This document shows, piece after piece, positions 1 to 7,213 of a DNA stretch of 15,046 bases (position 1 is its first letter; every line of letters starts with the position of its first letter). The position numbers and the translations under genes were made by a program. The DNA comes from Methanoregulaceae archaeon. GTDB taxonomy: Archaea > Halobacteriota > Methanomicrobia > Methanomicrobiales > Methanospirillaceae. Location of the stretch: positions 1 to 15,046 of the forward strand of contig JACTVF010000025.1 of assembly GCA_019695435.1 (NCBI GenBank), in the 5' to 3' direction. Below the pieces are notes generated by a model. That model made no database searches. It was given only the letters and a program-made list of their open reading frames with translations, and was not told where the DNA came from.

Positions 1-1095
1 ATCTCCCTGATTATTACGCTCCCCGCGCTTGCCATTGCCATCACGGGCTTTTTCATCGGTGCTCTTTCGGACAGGATTGGCAAAATCAGGGTCCTTGCCG
101 CCTCCGTTGCGGTCTTCACCCTCGCTGGAAGTTCCGGATATTATCTCACCTCCCTACCCGCACTATTAGTTGGCAGGTTCATCCTTGGGATCGGCATTGC
201 CGGTATCATCTGCACGACATCCTCCCTGATTGTCTGTTATTACGAGGGCATTACCCGCGCCAGAGTTCTCGGTTACCAGGCGGCTGCAATGGGTGTAGGG
301 GTATTGATTCTTGAAACAAGCGGGGGATTTCTCGCCGGTTTTTCCTGGCGTGCAGCGTTCCTGATTTACCTGATTGGCATTGTCATTCTCGCAGGTGTTC
401 TTTTAACGATGAGAGAGCCCGCTCGTCTGAAATTTGATGAGCTAAAGGCAGCACCCGATGAAAAATTCCCGGTCTCCACGCTTCTCCTGGCATATATCAC
501 CCTGTTCCTGGGTAACCTGATGTTCTTCTTAATGCCGACAAAATTCCCCTACCTGATTGCCCATATGGATGCAGCACGGATCTTAGGCGAAAACACCGCG
601 CTCACCGCCGGGATATTCCTGGGAATTTCGGGCTGTGCCTCAGCAATCCTGGGAATCTTTTACGGGAGAATTGCCTGGAGGTTCCACCGGTACACGATCC
701 TCACCATTACCCTTCTCTGCTTTGGAATCGGTCTGTGCAGTCTTGGGTTTGCCACGTCGCTTATCACCGTCGCGTTCGCAGTAATCCTGATCGGTATCGG
801 CGAGGGGCTTCTGATGCCGACGATCTTAACCTCGATTGCCACCATCACGCCACGACAGTTCCTCGGGCGGGCAATGGGCGGTTTCTCCGTAGCCTTAAAC
901 CTCGGCCAGTTTGCGTCCGCACTTGCTGTCGTGCCCGTCATTGCCATTGCGGTAACCTACAGCAATATGTTCCTTGCATTCGGAGGTGTGGCACTGGTGC
1001 TCGCTGTGCCGTATCTTCTCGCGATAATAAAGAAAAAGTATTACCCGGCGGCACAGGCAGCCCGGAACAGCCTGCCCCTAGCCGCCCAAAAATAA
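1..1095 (+). CDS. MFS transporter, 5' end outside window
   Basis: The reading frame is open from base 1, so the true start lies upstream. 364 residues are visible, ending in TAA at 1093-1095. This is a polytopic inner-membrane protein with about ten hydrophobic segments visible. Near visible residues 16-32 it carries GFFIGALSDRIGKIRVL, which is MFS motif A (GxLSDRxGRK) of the loop between TM2 and TM3. About 50-60 N-terminal residues are therefore missing. A degenerate second copy of the motif (GIFYGRIAWRF) appears in the second half, as expected for the loop between TM8 and TM9. An internal ATG at 289 is not the start, because the MFS sequence continues upstream of it. The family exports or imports small solutes by secondary transport. 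The substrate cannot be told from sequence; a drug/metabolite efflux role is typical but unproven. Confidence 0.9.
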   Translation: MSLIITLPALAIAITGFFIGALSDRIGKIRVLAASVAVFTLAGSSGYYLTSLPALLVGRFILGIGIAGIICTTSSLIVCYYEGITRARVLGYQAAAMGVGVLILETSGGFLAGFSWRAAFLIYLIGIVILAGVLLTMREPARLKFDELKAAPDEKFPVSTLLLAYITLFLGNLMFFLMPTKFPYLIAHMDAARILGENTALTAGIFLGISGCASAILGIFYGRIAWRFHRYTILTITLLCFGIGLCSLGFATSLITVAFAVILIGIGEGLLMPTILTSIATITPRQFLGRAMGGFSVALNLGQFASALAVVPVIAIAVTYSNMFLAFGGVALVLAVPYLLAIIKKKYYPAAQAARNSLPLAAQK

Positions 1096-1126
1096 TTTTT
1101 TAAACGCGGCCGGTATGTTAGTATCA

Positions 1127-1149
1127 CCGGGTGGTGCCCGGGATTTTTT
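1127..1149 (+). terminator. hairpin plus T-run after the MFS gene
   Basis: A CCGGG/CCCGG stem (1127-1131 and 1137-1141) with a 5-base loop is followed by ATTTTTT (1143-1149). A first short T-run lies directly after the stop codon (about 1096-1101). Together they should end transcription of the MFS gene. Seen directly in sequence; function is inferred. Confidence 0.55.
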
Positions 1150-1186
1150 AAAAAAATACTACACTCTTTAATGGTGATTAACTAAA

Positions 1187-1219
1187 ACAGGATCCGGTTT
1201 TGATATCGGAGAATTTTTG
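1187..1219. repeat. direct repeat copy 1 (ACAGGATCCGG...GATATC...)
   Basis: About 33 bases beginning ACAGGATCCGGTTTTGATAT recur at 1527-1559 with only a few differences: one inserted A, one missing T and scattered substitutions. Both copies include GGATCC and GATATC. The repeats bracket a roughly 310-base stretch that holds the small ORF at 1277-1432. Nature unknown: possible regulatory element or footprint of a mobile sequence. Confidence 0.6.
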
Positions 1220-1276
1220 CATCAGAATTTATTTTTAAAGCCATTCTTTATTACATCAAACGACGAAGGGGGTATA

Positions 1277-1432
1277 ATGGCTATACTATATTGTGGAGAA
1301 TATGAAAATAAGAACTGGCGAAGCTTTTCCGGGTCTTCGACAAATCAACGAGTCAGGCCACTATGCCCCAAATCAGCGTGTGCCGATTGGTACGATGAAA
1401 AATGTTGGTTTATACGAAACTATCCGGGCTGA
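1277..1432 (+). CDS. possible small Cys-containing protein (51 aa)
   Basis: Not recognised with certainty. An ATG at 1277 is preceded by a G-rich Shine-Dalgarno-like stretch (GAAGGGGGT) about 4 bases upstream, and by an AT-rich TATA-like segment around 1228-1240. The 51-residue product has four cysteines (C6, C30, C35, C43). Its C-terminal part reads CPKSACADWYDEKCW, which resembles the Cys/aromatic spacing of small metal-binding proteins found in methanogens; this is only a resemblance. The frame is also open upstream to a TTG at 1217. A competing overlapping ORF runs from GTG 1293 (or ATG 1302) to TAG 1493 (66 aa) and has a poorer ribosome site. The base composition is intermediate, so both could be chance. 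Confidence 0.35.
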   Translation: MAILYCGEYENKNWRSFSGSSTNQRVRPLCPKSACADWYDEKCWFIRNYPG

Positions 1433-1526
1433 TCTCTCCGCCTGCGTTTTTCCCTTAATTTTCGGGTCCGATATTCGCGCTGCACCTGTTTAGTGTATTC
1501 TTTTTGTGTTTCTTTTGGGAAATCAA

Positions 1527-1559
1527 ACAGGATCCAGGTTTGATATCAGAGAACGTTTG
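1527..1559. repeat. direct repeat copy 2 (ACAGGATCCAGG...GATATC...)
   Basis: Partner of the copy at 1187-1219, in the same orientation, about 340 bases downstream. After this copy the spacer (1560-1690) shows no ORF or RNA gene that I can recognise. Confidence 0.6.
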
Positions 1560-1698
1560 TGTTAAGATGAATATCTGAATTTTAGTTTTTCAGATCTGTT
1601 TTTGGATTGCCGGCCGTGTCTTTTATTGACTGACTCCAGACACGTACATGTAAAAAAAATACAAAAACGGGCACTCCCCGGTTCCCACCTCTGATAAG

Positions 1699-1710
1699 TT
1701 ATTTATTAAT
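1699..1710 (+). promoter_or_regulatory. TATA box of the tbp gene
   Basis: TTATTTATTAAT lies about 27 bases before the ATG at 1737. With the usual archaeal spacing of about 25 bases from TATA box to start site, transcription would begin within a few bases of the ATG. The mRNA would then be leaderless or nearly so. This agrees with the absence of a Shine-Dalgarno sequence before the ATG. Confidence 0.55.
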
Positions 1711-1736
1711 AGGGTCTTCTGTCCAATTTTTAAAAT

Positions 1737-2303
1737 ATGACAGAGAGTGAGCCAGACTCATTAAAAATCGAAAATATCGTCGTTTCCGGATCGATTGCAG
1801 AGTCTATCGATCTGGAACTCATTTCAGATAAAATACCAGGCTGCGTACTCAACAAAAAGAGGTTCCCTGGTGCGGTATATCACATGCAAAACCCGAAATC
1901 CGCTGCACTCATTTTTGCATCGGGCAGGATCGTTATTACCGGTCTCATTACTCCTGAAGATATCCCGGTAGCGTTACAAAATCTTCTGAATAAACTCAAA
2001 AAAGCAAAAATACCCTGTCAGGATAACCCGCAGGTCGCCGTCAAAAATATGGTCTGCTCCTATAATCTCGGGAGCCCGTGCAACCTGACCAAGATTATGA
2101 TTGAATTAATGGATAGTGAGAATATTGAATATGAACCGGAAGTTTTTCCCGGCCTTGTCTGCCGGATCACCGACCCCAAGGTCGTATTCCTGCTTTTCTC
2201 ATCGGGAAAGACCATTATTACCGGGGGAACGAATATGGAGGATGTAGAAAGAGGCGTGGAGATTCTCAAGAAAGAACTCAGTATTGTTGACAATACCAAT
2301 TAA
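1737..2303 (+). CDS. tbp: TATA-binding protein (TBP), divergent paralog
   Basis: This is a 188-aa general transcription factor that binds and bends promoter TATA boxes and recruits TFB and RNA polymerase. It shows the two imperfect TBP repeats. The first half has ENIVVSG (12-18), FPGAVY (43-48) and ALIFASGRIVITG (57-69). The second has VKNMVCS (102-108), FPGLVC (137-142) and LLFSSGKTIITGG (152-164). The four DNA-kinking phenylalanines (F43, F60, F137, F154) and the minor-groove asparagines (N13, N104) are kept, so DNA binding looks intact. Length is close to the usual 180-190 aa. The first repeat is more divergent than in typical archaeal TBPs (for example KIPGCVLNKKRFPGA), and a short polar N-terminal extension is present. 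Methanomicrobia often carry several TBPs, so this may be an alternative rather than the main copy. It ends with TAA and converges on the histidine kinase gene. Confidence 0.93.
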   Translation: MTESEPDSLKIENIVVSGSIAESIDLELISDKIPGCVLNKKRFPGAVYHMQNPKSAALIFASGRIVITGLITPEDIPVALQNLLNKLKKAKIPCQDNPQVAVKNMVCSYNLGSPCNLTKIMIELMDSENIEYEPEVFPGLVCRITDPKVVFLLFSSGKTIITGGTNMEDVERGVEILKKELSIVDNTN

Positions 2304-2308
2304 AAATT

Positions 2309-2316
2309 AAAAAAAA
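2309..2316 (-). terminator. T8 run downstream of the histidine kinase gene
   Basis: Eight T residues on the minus strand, followed by a further T-rich stretch, lie about 53 bases beyond the kinase stop codon in the convergent tbp/kinase gap. T-runs are the standard archaeal terminator. Confidence 0.4.
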
Positions 2317-2368
2317 TTATTCCTTTTCACCGGATTAAAGAGGGATTTTCAAAGGGGATCTGCCGGTA

Positions 2369-3700
2369 TCATGGCGGTCCGAACCGGTACGCTCCTTTCG
2401 GCACGTTCATCTCGAAACGTGCCCCTTTCCCCGGTTTCCCATTCTCAGTGATTGTGATGCCGGTTATCGAGAGGATCTCACGGGTGAGGAAGAGACCCAG
2501 ACCGGTATTTTTCCCAAAGCCACGCTCAAACAGATGTTTTTTGTCCTCTCTGGTAATCCCGGCACCATCATCCTCGCAGATAAGGACAAGCCCCTTTTCA
2601 GTCTCATGGCAGGAGATGCGGATTTTCGTCATGGTATCTCCCCCATACTTCAGGGCATTGTCGATCAGGTTATAGAAAACCTTCTCGAACAAGGGATCTG
2701 CATACAGTGCGAGGTCCGACCGGTCAACCTCCACCCTTACCGCCCGCATGGGCAGGACCGCAACTGCCCGCCGGACACTTTCATTGATATTCTGCCAGAC
2801 AGGTGCCGTTGTTCCCATATCCTCGTAGGCCTTCGTGAAGTCGATCTGGCTCCCGATTGTTTCAGCAATACTCATCTCTTTTTCAAGGTATCCCGGGATG
2901 ACCGAAATACTATCCTGTTTCCCTTTTGAGAGTTCAAGATACCCCGAAAGGGCGATGAGCTGATTCTTGATATCGTGCCGGGTTATTGATGAGAGCATGG
3001 TGAGTTTTTTGTTTGCCCGCGAGAGTGCTTCCTCGCTTTTTTGAAGTTTGATCTGGGACCGGGCCATATTGAGTAACAGGAAGAAAACCGTGGCGACGAT
3101 ATCCATGAGGATCGTGGCGATAAAGAAGATTGAATTTACGGGATCCGGGTTTGAAAGCGAGTGATTCCCGGGGGTGATAATCGCTACAACGATTATCACG
3201 GTCCAGAAAAGGGCCGTGACCAGGAGGGCCATGGCAAAGCCGTACCTGAGCGACCGGGTTTCCGGTTCCCGGAACTGTATCGCGATGAGGGAGGTCGCAA
3301 CAAAGCAGGGAACGATGAGCAGCCCTACGATCACGCCACGGATGACCACCGAATCGACACGGAACGTAAACCAGAAAAACAGGAAAGCGGATGGAATGAG
3401 GGTGCTGTAGACGATCAGGGGGAGCGTCCTTGACCTGAAATATTTCCCGGTACTGTCAAGCCGCATCATGACCGAGAGCGCGATCAAAAGATTTGCTCCC
3501 GTTGAGGAGAGCAGAACGGGCACGGATCCATTGAGCATGTACAGGAAATACCCGCAGGATGCGACCAACAGGGAAAGCATCCATGTCCTGAACCCGTCAT
3601 AGGTCTTCTGGGTCTTCCAGAAGGAAAAAAGCAGGAGCGTGAGAACAACGTTGACGAGAAAGAGGATCAGAAAAAGGGTCCTGATATCGGGGGTCCACAT
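2369..3700 (-). CDS. 7-TM membrane sensor histidine kinase
   Basis: 443-aa two-component sensor kinase. Seven hydrophobic segments occupy about residues 8-28, 39-56, 62-80, 93-113, 118-140, 155-176 and 190-211. A short coiled linker (about 213-235, QIKLQKSEEALSRANKKL) leads to the phospho-acceptor region SSITRHDIKNQL with H242. This is followed by an HATPase domain with an N-box (NLIDNALKYG, 344-353), G1 (EDDGAGI, 376-382) and G2 (GKNTGLGLFL, 396-405). The HDIKNQL H-box is the type common in methanogen kinases. There is no PAS domain, no large extracellular sensor and no receiver domain, so the seven helices are probably the sensing module. No response regulator is seen nearby, so its partner is unknown. 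The ATG at 3700 is supported by GGAGTG seven bases upstream and by a TATA box. It converges with tbp. Confidence 0.92.
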   Translation of the reverse strand: MWTPDIRTLFLILFLVNVVLTLLLFSFWKTQKTYDGFRTWMLSLLVASCGYFLYMLNGSVPVLLSSTGANLLIALSVMMRLDSTGKYFRSRTLPLIVYSTLIPSAFLFFWFTFRVDSVVIRGVIVGLLIVPCFVATSLIAIQFREPETRSLRYGFAMALLVTALFWTVIIVVAIITPGNHSLSNPDPVNSIFFIATILMDIVATVFFLLLNMARSQIKLQKSEEALSRANKKLTMLSSITRHDIKNQLIALSGYLELSKGKQDSISVIPGYLEKEMSIAETIGSQIDFTKAYEDMGTTAPVWQNINESVRRAVAVLPMRAVRVEVDRSDLALYADPLFEKVFYNLIDNALKYGGDTMTKIRISCHETEKGLVLICEDDGAGITREDKKHLFERGFGKNTGLGLFLTREILSITGITITENGKPGKGARFEMNVPKGAYRFGPP

Positions 3701-3734
3701 GGTCTTACACTCCGCCCGGTGTTACCCCGCCGGA

Positions 3735-3744
3735 CATTAATATA
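3735..3744 (-). promoter_or_regulatory. TATA box of the histidine kinase gene
   Basis: TTATATTAAT on the minus strand lies about 35 bases before the ATG at 3700. This predicts a short leader that contains the Shine-Dalgarno GGAGTG (3713-3708). Just upstream lies an inverted repeat GGGAATAT (3757-3764) / ATATTCCC (3797-3804), plus the small palindrome GAATATTC (3782-3789). These could be regulator sites. Confidence 0.5.
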
Positions 3745-3843
3745 AGGTAATATGTTGGGAATATTTTCATTCTCATATTATGAATATTCGTAATCGATAT
3801 TCCCGACTAACTCCTGCTCCTTATTTCCTGCTAAAAAACGTAG

Positions 3844-4331
3844 TGGGGGGTAGGCCCCACCCTCAGCCTGAGGGGGGAGGGGCCTCCTCTTCTGATCATA
3901 GCAGGGGGTACTCCCCTCAGCCGTACGGACCGGAGGGAGACCCCTCCCTTGTGGCTGAGGGGTAGGGGGTACCCCCCCTTTGCTCCATAAAGACGGCCAC
4001 CGTTTCCTATGGACTTCCGACGGTACTCGTATCAACCGCCCATGACCGGCAAGGGGGGGACCCCTGCTCCCAAAAAATCGGTCGGGGGGGAGGGGGCCTC
4101 CTCTTTTTTGAATGAGCCACCCCCCACCCCCTCCTCTTTGCACATGAGGGGGGACTACCCCCCCCTCGTTTCCATCACCGCGACCTATGCTTCGCATGGA
4201 GTTTCACGGGCGTTACGCCGGACGCCCCGGTTCCCGGACGCTTGCCAGACAGGGGGGGTAGTCCCTCCTCTTGGGATCATGGTGGGGGGTACCCCCCGCC
4301 CATGTGGCTGAGCGGGTGGGGGGTAGCCCCC
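3844..4331. repeat. array of G/C-run palindromes (GGGGGTAnnCCCC type)
   Basis: This is gene-free spacer filled with G-runs and C-runs of 4-8 bases arranged as short palindromes. Examples are GGGGGGTAGGCCCC (3845-3858), GGGGGTACTCCCC (3904-3916), GGGGGTACCCCC (3965-3976), GGGGGGACTACCCCCC (4148-4163), GGGGGGGTAGTCCC (4252-4265), GGGGGGTACCCCCC (4284-4297) and GGGGGGTAGCCCCC (4318-4331). Longer shared pieces also recur. One is a CCTCCTCTT block after a G-run (3883-3891, 4097-4105; related copy CCCTCCTCTT at 4263-4272). Another is GTGGCTGAG before a G-run (3951-3959 and 4304-4312). The remainder of the gap (4332-4436) has one weak inverted repeat CGGGATG/CATCCCG (4344-4350, 4372-4378) and nothing else recognised. 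An array of dispersed repeat elements is the likeliest reading. Confidence 0.75.
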
Positions 4332-4436
4332 ATTTGAGAATTGGCGGGATGGTTCCGGCTCAGATGGCAAACATCCCGATTAATCTCATGGGGAACAGAT
4401 GGGAAACGATGATTGGATTGGCGGCAACAAAATAAT

Positions 4437-5537
4437 TTAGATTTGTTCACCTACATCAATCTTAACCACATCTTCGGGTATAAATCCATATTCATATAAT
4501 TTTGGTAAAAGTTTTTTCCCGAGAGTTTTATGCGCCTCTTTAAGAGAACTTAATTCGTTTTCGCACAATCCGGCATTTATTAGTGACATCTTTATTTGCC
4601 ATAACCCAACGTCCCATGTATCTATCTTATAATCCAACCATCGGGTTTTATCGACGTTCTCATAAAAGGCCATGTATAGCATTCGACCTCTATTGAACAC
4701 TTCTTGGGCTTCTTGAGATAGTTTGTATCCAACAATCCATTTGGCTAAGAATCGATCTTCATTTGTTGATATTGCTTGTAGTCCTAACTCGCTCAAACCG
4801 TGTTTCCATCCTTTAACCTCTTCCACGGTGTAAGGATAGAGGTTATTCCGGATTTGGTATATTTTGTCGAGATATTCTACGTCTTTAAGTGATACTGTGT
4901 TGTTATACTCTGAAAATACGCTCCAAATAGCACAATCTGTTACAAACTCCTCTGGCATATCAATAGTGGGTTGATAGAATTGATCTCGGTCATTAGTCCA
5001 TGTTGCCGAAGGCAATCTCCTGACGGTGTGGATTATCATTGATTTTTCAAAGTTTTCCGATGTAACGGATTGTGCCCCGGCACTTATGTATGGTCCGGAA
5101 AATAAACCTGTGTTGTTTTGGTTCTGAAAATCGTTCCCTTTATACATTAAAGAACAAAGGAATCCAGGCGCAACACGGTTACGAGTGTCAATGTTCTCTA
5201 AACCAATGTTGATAGCACTTTTGAATGGAGGCATGATAATATTACATTTAGGGCGTTTCACCCATTTACTCAAAAAGCGTTCTCGATTCTCGCTATGAAT
5301 TACTTTCGTACCATATTTCCATACGTTTTTATCGTAAACGTCAAGTTTAATATTCTGTTCTTCAATTTTAAGGGGCTCTCCTAAATTCCAAACTAAAAAT
5401 CCAACGGGGAATTTGCTTTTACTGCCGTAAAAAGATTCAGAGGAGAACATAAAACCACGTTCAAACTTATAATGAAAAGCGTTATCTCTCAACATCTGGT
5501 CATTGTTTGCATTGAGGTATTTTAGTTTAGAGAACAA
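4437..5537 (-). CDS. C-terminal part of the DNA methyltransferase, downstream of the amber codon
   Basis: 366 aa counted from a TTG at 5537, but the frame is continuous with the 5550-6926 gene. Only the TAG at 5552-5550 and four sense codons (A-Y-L-G) separate them. The start GLFSKLKYLN, the segment KFERGFMFSSESF and the segment FPVGFLVWNLGE are what follows the NPPF catalytic motif in large type II/IIG adenine methyltransferases. They complete the catalytic domain. The middle (about 100-260) probably holds the target-recognition region. The C-terminus (RGRMLYMAFYENVD ... KLYEYGFIPED) also resembles the end of such enzymes. There is no good ribosome site before the TTG, so independent translation is doubtful. 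Alone it lacks the SAM-binding and catalytic motifs. Very AT-rich and ends in TAA. Confidence 0.8.
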   Translation of the reverse strand: MFSKLKYLNANNDQMLRDNAFHYKFERGFMFSSESFYGSKSKFPVGFLVWNLGEPLKIEEQNIKLDVYDKNVWKYGTKVIHSENRERFLSKWVKRPKCNIIMPPFKSAINIGLENIDTRNRVAPGFLCSLMYKGNDFQNQNNTGLFSGPYISAGAQSVTSENFEKSMIIHTVRRLPSATWTNDRDQFYQPTIDMPEEFVTDCAIWSVFSEYNNTVSLKDVEYLDKIYQIRNNLYPYTVEEVKGWKHGLSELGLQAISTNEDRFLAKWIVGYKLSQEAQEVFNRGRMLYMAFYENVDKTRWLDYKIDTWDVGLWQIKMSLINAGLCENELSSLKEAHKTLGKKLLPKLYEYGFIPEDVVKIDVGEQI

Positions 5538-5549
5538 ACCGAGATACGC

Positions 5550-5552
5550 CTA
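5550..5552 (-). other. in-frame amber (TAG) codon splitting the methyltransferase
   Basis: The minus-strand reading is ...GGT GGA AAA TAG GCG TAT CTC GGT TTG TTC..., giving FGGK-stop-AYLGLF. No frameshift is present. A one-base change (for example from AAG, CAG, TAC or TGG) would restore an 829-codon protein. TAG is rare elsewhere here: of the credible intact genes, only the NuoC-like gene ends with it. Confidence 0.85.
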
Positions 5553-6926
5553 TTTTCCACCGAACTCCTTATGGATTCTGTATATAAACTGTGCAAAAAG
5601 TTCTCGACTTGTTTCCCCCATTTTTTCCTTTTCCATGAGCTCGCGGATTTTAGTCATGGATACAGTGTCTTTAGATGTCTTTCCAGTTTCCATTCCTACG
5701 GTATTACTGGTGGCAAATGGTGGGTTTATGAAGATAATCCATTTTAGGTTAGGATTTAACAAATCTTCATAAAGTTTCTTGGGCATCTTCACATTAATTG
5801 GCTCTATTGAATCTTGAGCAGGATCGAGTGTTGGGATATCATCGTTCAAATAGTCATATTGAAAGACTGTGGCTGATGGAAAAATCCTTTTACAATATTT
5901 GGCGTCGTCTTCAAGCAGGGTGGAGATATAACATTTTTCCAAAGTGGATGTTGGGAGCGTAAATTCAAGGTTCCCAGTCCCGGCTGCCATATCCCAAAAT
6001 CTCCAATCGTTTTTCTTCCACCATTCCGCGCCGATAGTTCTCTCAATATATTCTGATCCTTTTCTCGCAAACGCAATCGGTGTATAAAACTCTCCGGTGA
6101 ATCTTCGTTCATAATCTTCTGAAATACGGTCAATTTTTTGCCTAATACCATAAATAACCTTTAAATCGTCCACTTTATCATAAACGCTCCAAAAATAGTT
6201 GTAATCGTCAATGGGTATTGGTTTGATTTTTGCGTTTCCCTCTCCGAGATCGAAAACCACCTCATTCCCTTTGAAAATACTAGATTTGTCTTTTTCAACA
6301 TCTGCGATAAAATATTCTGTCGCCTTCCGACTATTTTCAACATATTTCCCAAACAAGTTTTTCCAGTAATCGTAAATCTCTAAGAAATTATCTTCCGTAA
6401 TGATCTTTCTGTCATAATCGAGCAAGCGCGATTGAGCCTCACGCGCTTCAGAATATTTCTTAATGAAATTTTTCTCTTCTTCTTCTAATTCAAAATTATA
6501 AACGTGAAGGTTTATAGTAAAAGGGTATTCCATTACATCCTTCACTAAATTTGGGCAGGGAACGCTCGGAGCCCTATCCCAATCGTATTTATTCCGTCGC
6601 GTGTCGTTGTAAAAATCTTTGTATTTCTTTGTCTCAAAAATGAGTGCCTCTTTTTTATTTACTATACAAATTGACGGAGGGATGGGTTTTGTTCCACCTC
6701 CGAACTTTAATTCCCGAATATAATACAACGTTTGGGCAATTATTTTCGCTCGGATAGGGCGGCTTACCAAACTCTGGTCATATTTGAACTCATACAAAAT
6801 TTGCTTAGAATAGTGGTCATATCTTTGTTTGGTCTTAATTTTGAAATTAAAGTATTTTGCAAACTCTGATTTAACTTCTTCTTCAGTTTCACAATCTTTT
6901 AAGTGGTCAATTAATCTCCCTTTCAC
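5550..6926 (-). CDS. N6-adenine DNA methyltransferase with N-terminal nuclease-like domain (type IIG-like), N-terminal part
   Basis: 458 aa from a GTG at 6926; an in-frame TGA three codons upstream limits the start. Residues about 30-100 look like a PD-(D/E)XK nuclease: D37, then E46-F-K48 in LYEFKYD, then AQTLYYI with the QxxxY pattern (Q65, Y69). The methyltransferase motifs follow: GEFYTP (278-283, motif X), DMAAGTGNL (312-320, SAM-binding motif I) and NPPF (401-404, catalytic motif IV). This order is that of adenine-specific class gamma enzymes, and the nuclease plus methylase arrangement is that of type IIG restriction-modification proteins. The nuclease call is my inference. The protein stops at an in-frame TAG before the rest of the catalytic domain. 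Codon use is AT-rich, unlike the flanking genes, which suggests horizontal transfer. No separate restriction or specificity gene is adjacent. Confidence 0.88.
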   Translation of the reverse strand: MKGRLIDHLKDCETEEEVKSEFAKYFNFKIKTKQRYDHYSKQILYEFKYDQSLVSRPIRAKIIAQTLYYIRELKFGGGTKPIPPSICIVNKKEALIFETKKYKDFYNDTRRNKYDWDRAPSVPCPNLVKDVMEYPFTINLHVYNFELEEEEKNFIKKYSEAREAQSRLLDYDRKIITEDNFLEIYDYWKNLFGKYVENSRKATEYFIADVEKDKSSIFKGNEVVFDLGEGNAKIKPIPIDDYNYFWSVYDKVDDLKVIYGIRQKIDRISEDYERRFTGEFYTPIAFARKGSEYIERTIGAEWWKKNDWRFWDMAAGTGNLEFTLPTSTLEKCYISTLLEDDAKYCKRIFPSATVFQYDYLNDDIPTLDPAQDSIEPINVKMPKKLYEDLLNPNLKWIIFINPPFATSNTVGMETGKTSKDTVSMTKIRELMEKEKMGETSRELFAQFIYRIHKEFGGK

Positions 6927-7213
6927 AACGATTCACCAAGAGAGGATTTTCATCCGTCTTAATAGAACATACAAGCACTATGGCATAAATGTGTTATTGA
7001 ATTATGGGGTGCGCTTGCCTACCAAAAAGTCACGCCACGCATCATGATTGGTGCAAATATCAAAAGTCACTAAGACGCGCCAGAACCTTATAGACAGCTT
7101 ACCAACCGCGAGTTATCACATGCACTGAAACTTATCAATCAACCGTTAACCTATCAGAACCCAATAAAGTAAGCAAGAAATAGAACTAAAAACCAGCTTT
7201 TAAAAAGTGAAAA
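6927..7213. other. AT-rich spacer upstream of the methyltransferase
   Basis: 287 bases with no recognisable gene, tRNA or repeat. It should contain the promoter of the methyltransferase: on the minus strand a TTCTATTAAG-like TATA candidate lies near 6957-6966, with only a weak ribosome site (GGTGA) before the GTG at 6926. Its other end takes the T-rich termination region of the ferredoxin-like gene (TTTTCACTTTTTAAAAG, 7213-7197 on the minus strand). The composition matches the methyltransferase, so it probably belongs to the same acquired block. Confidence 0.5.

Noticed and set aside
3778..4197. 139-codon Pro/Gly/Arg-rich ORF on the minus strand
   Set aside because: It is a reading of the G/C-run palindromes; both strands give similar low-complexity frames, and there is no ribosome site or domain.
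3844..4331. CRISPR array
   Set aside because: Repeats are short, variable and palindromic G/C runs with irregular spacing; there are no constant-length spacers and no cas genes.
5550..5552. Pyrrolysine insertion as the primary explanation for the amber codon
   Set aside because: TAG serves as the stop of the NuoC-like gene, no pyl gene is visible, and DNA methyltransferases are not usual Pyl proteins; kept only as a possibility to test.
5846..6151. 101-codon alternative frame inside the methyltransferase
   Set aside because: It overlaps motifs X and I of the methyltransferase in another frame and has no features of its own.
6927..7213. tRNA gene or attachment site at the edge of the AT-rich block
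   Set aside because: No cloverleaf and no matching direct repeat flanking the block could be found by eye.
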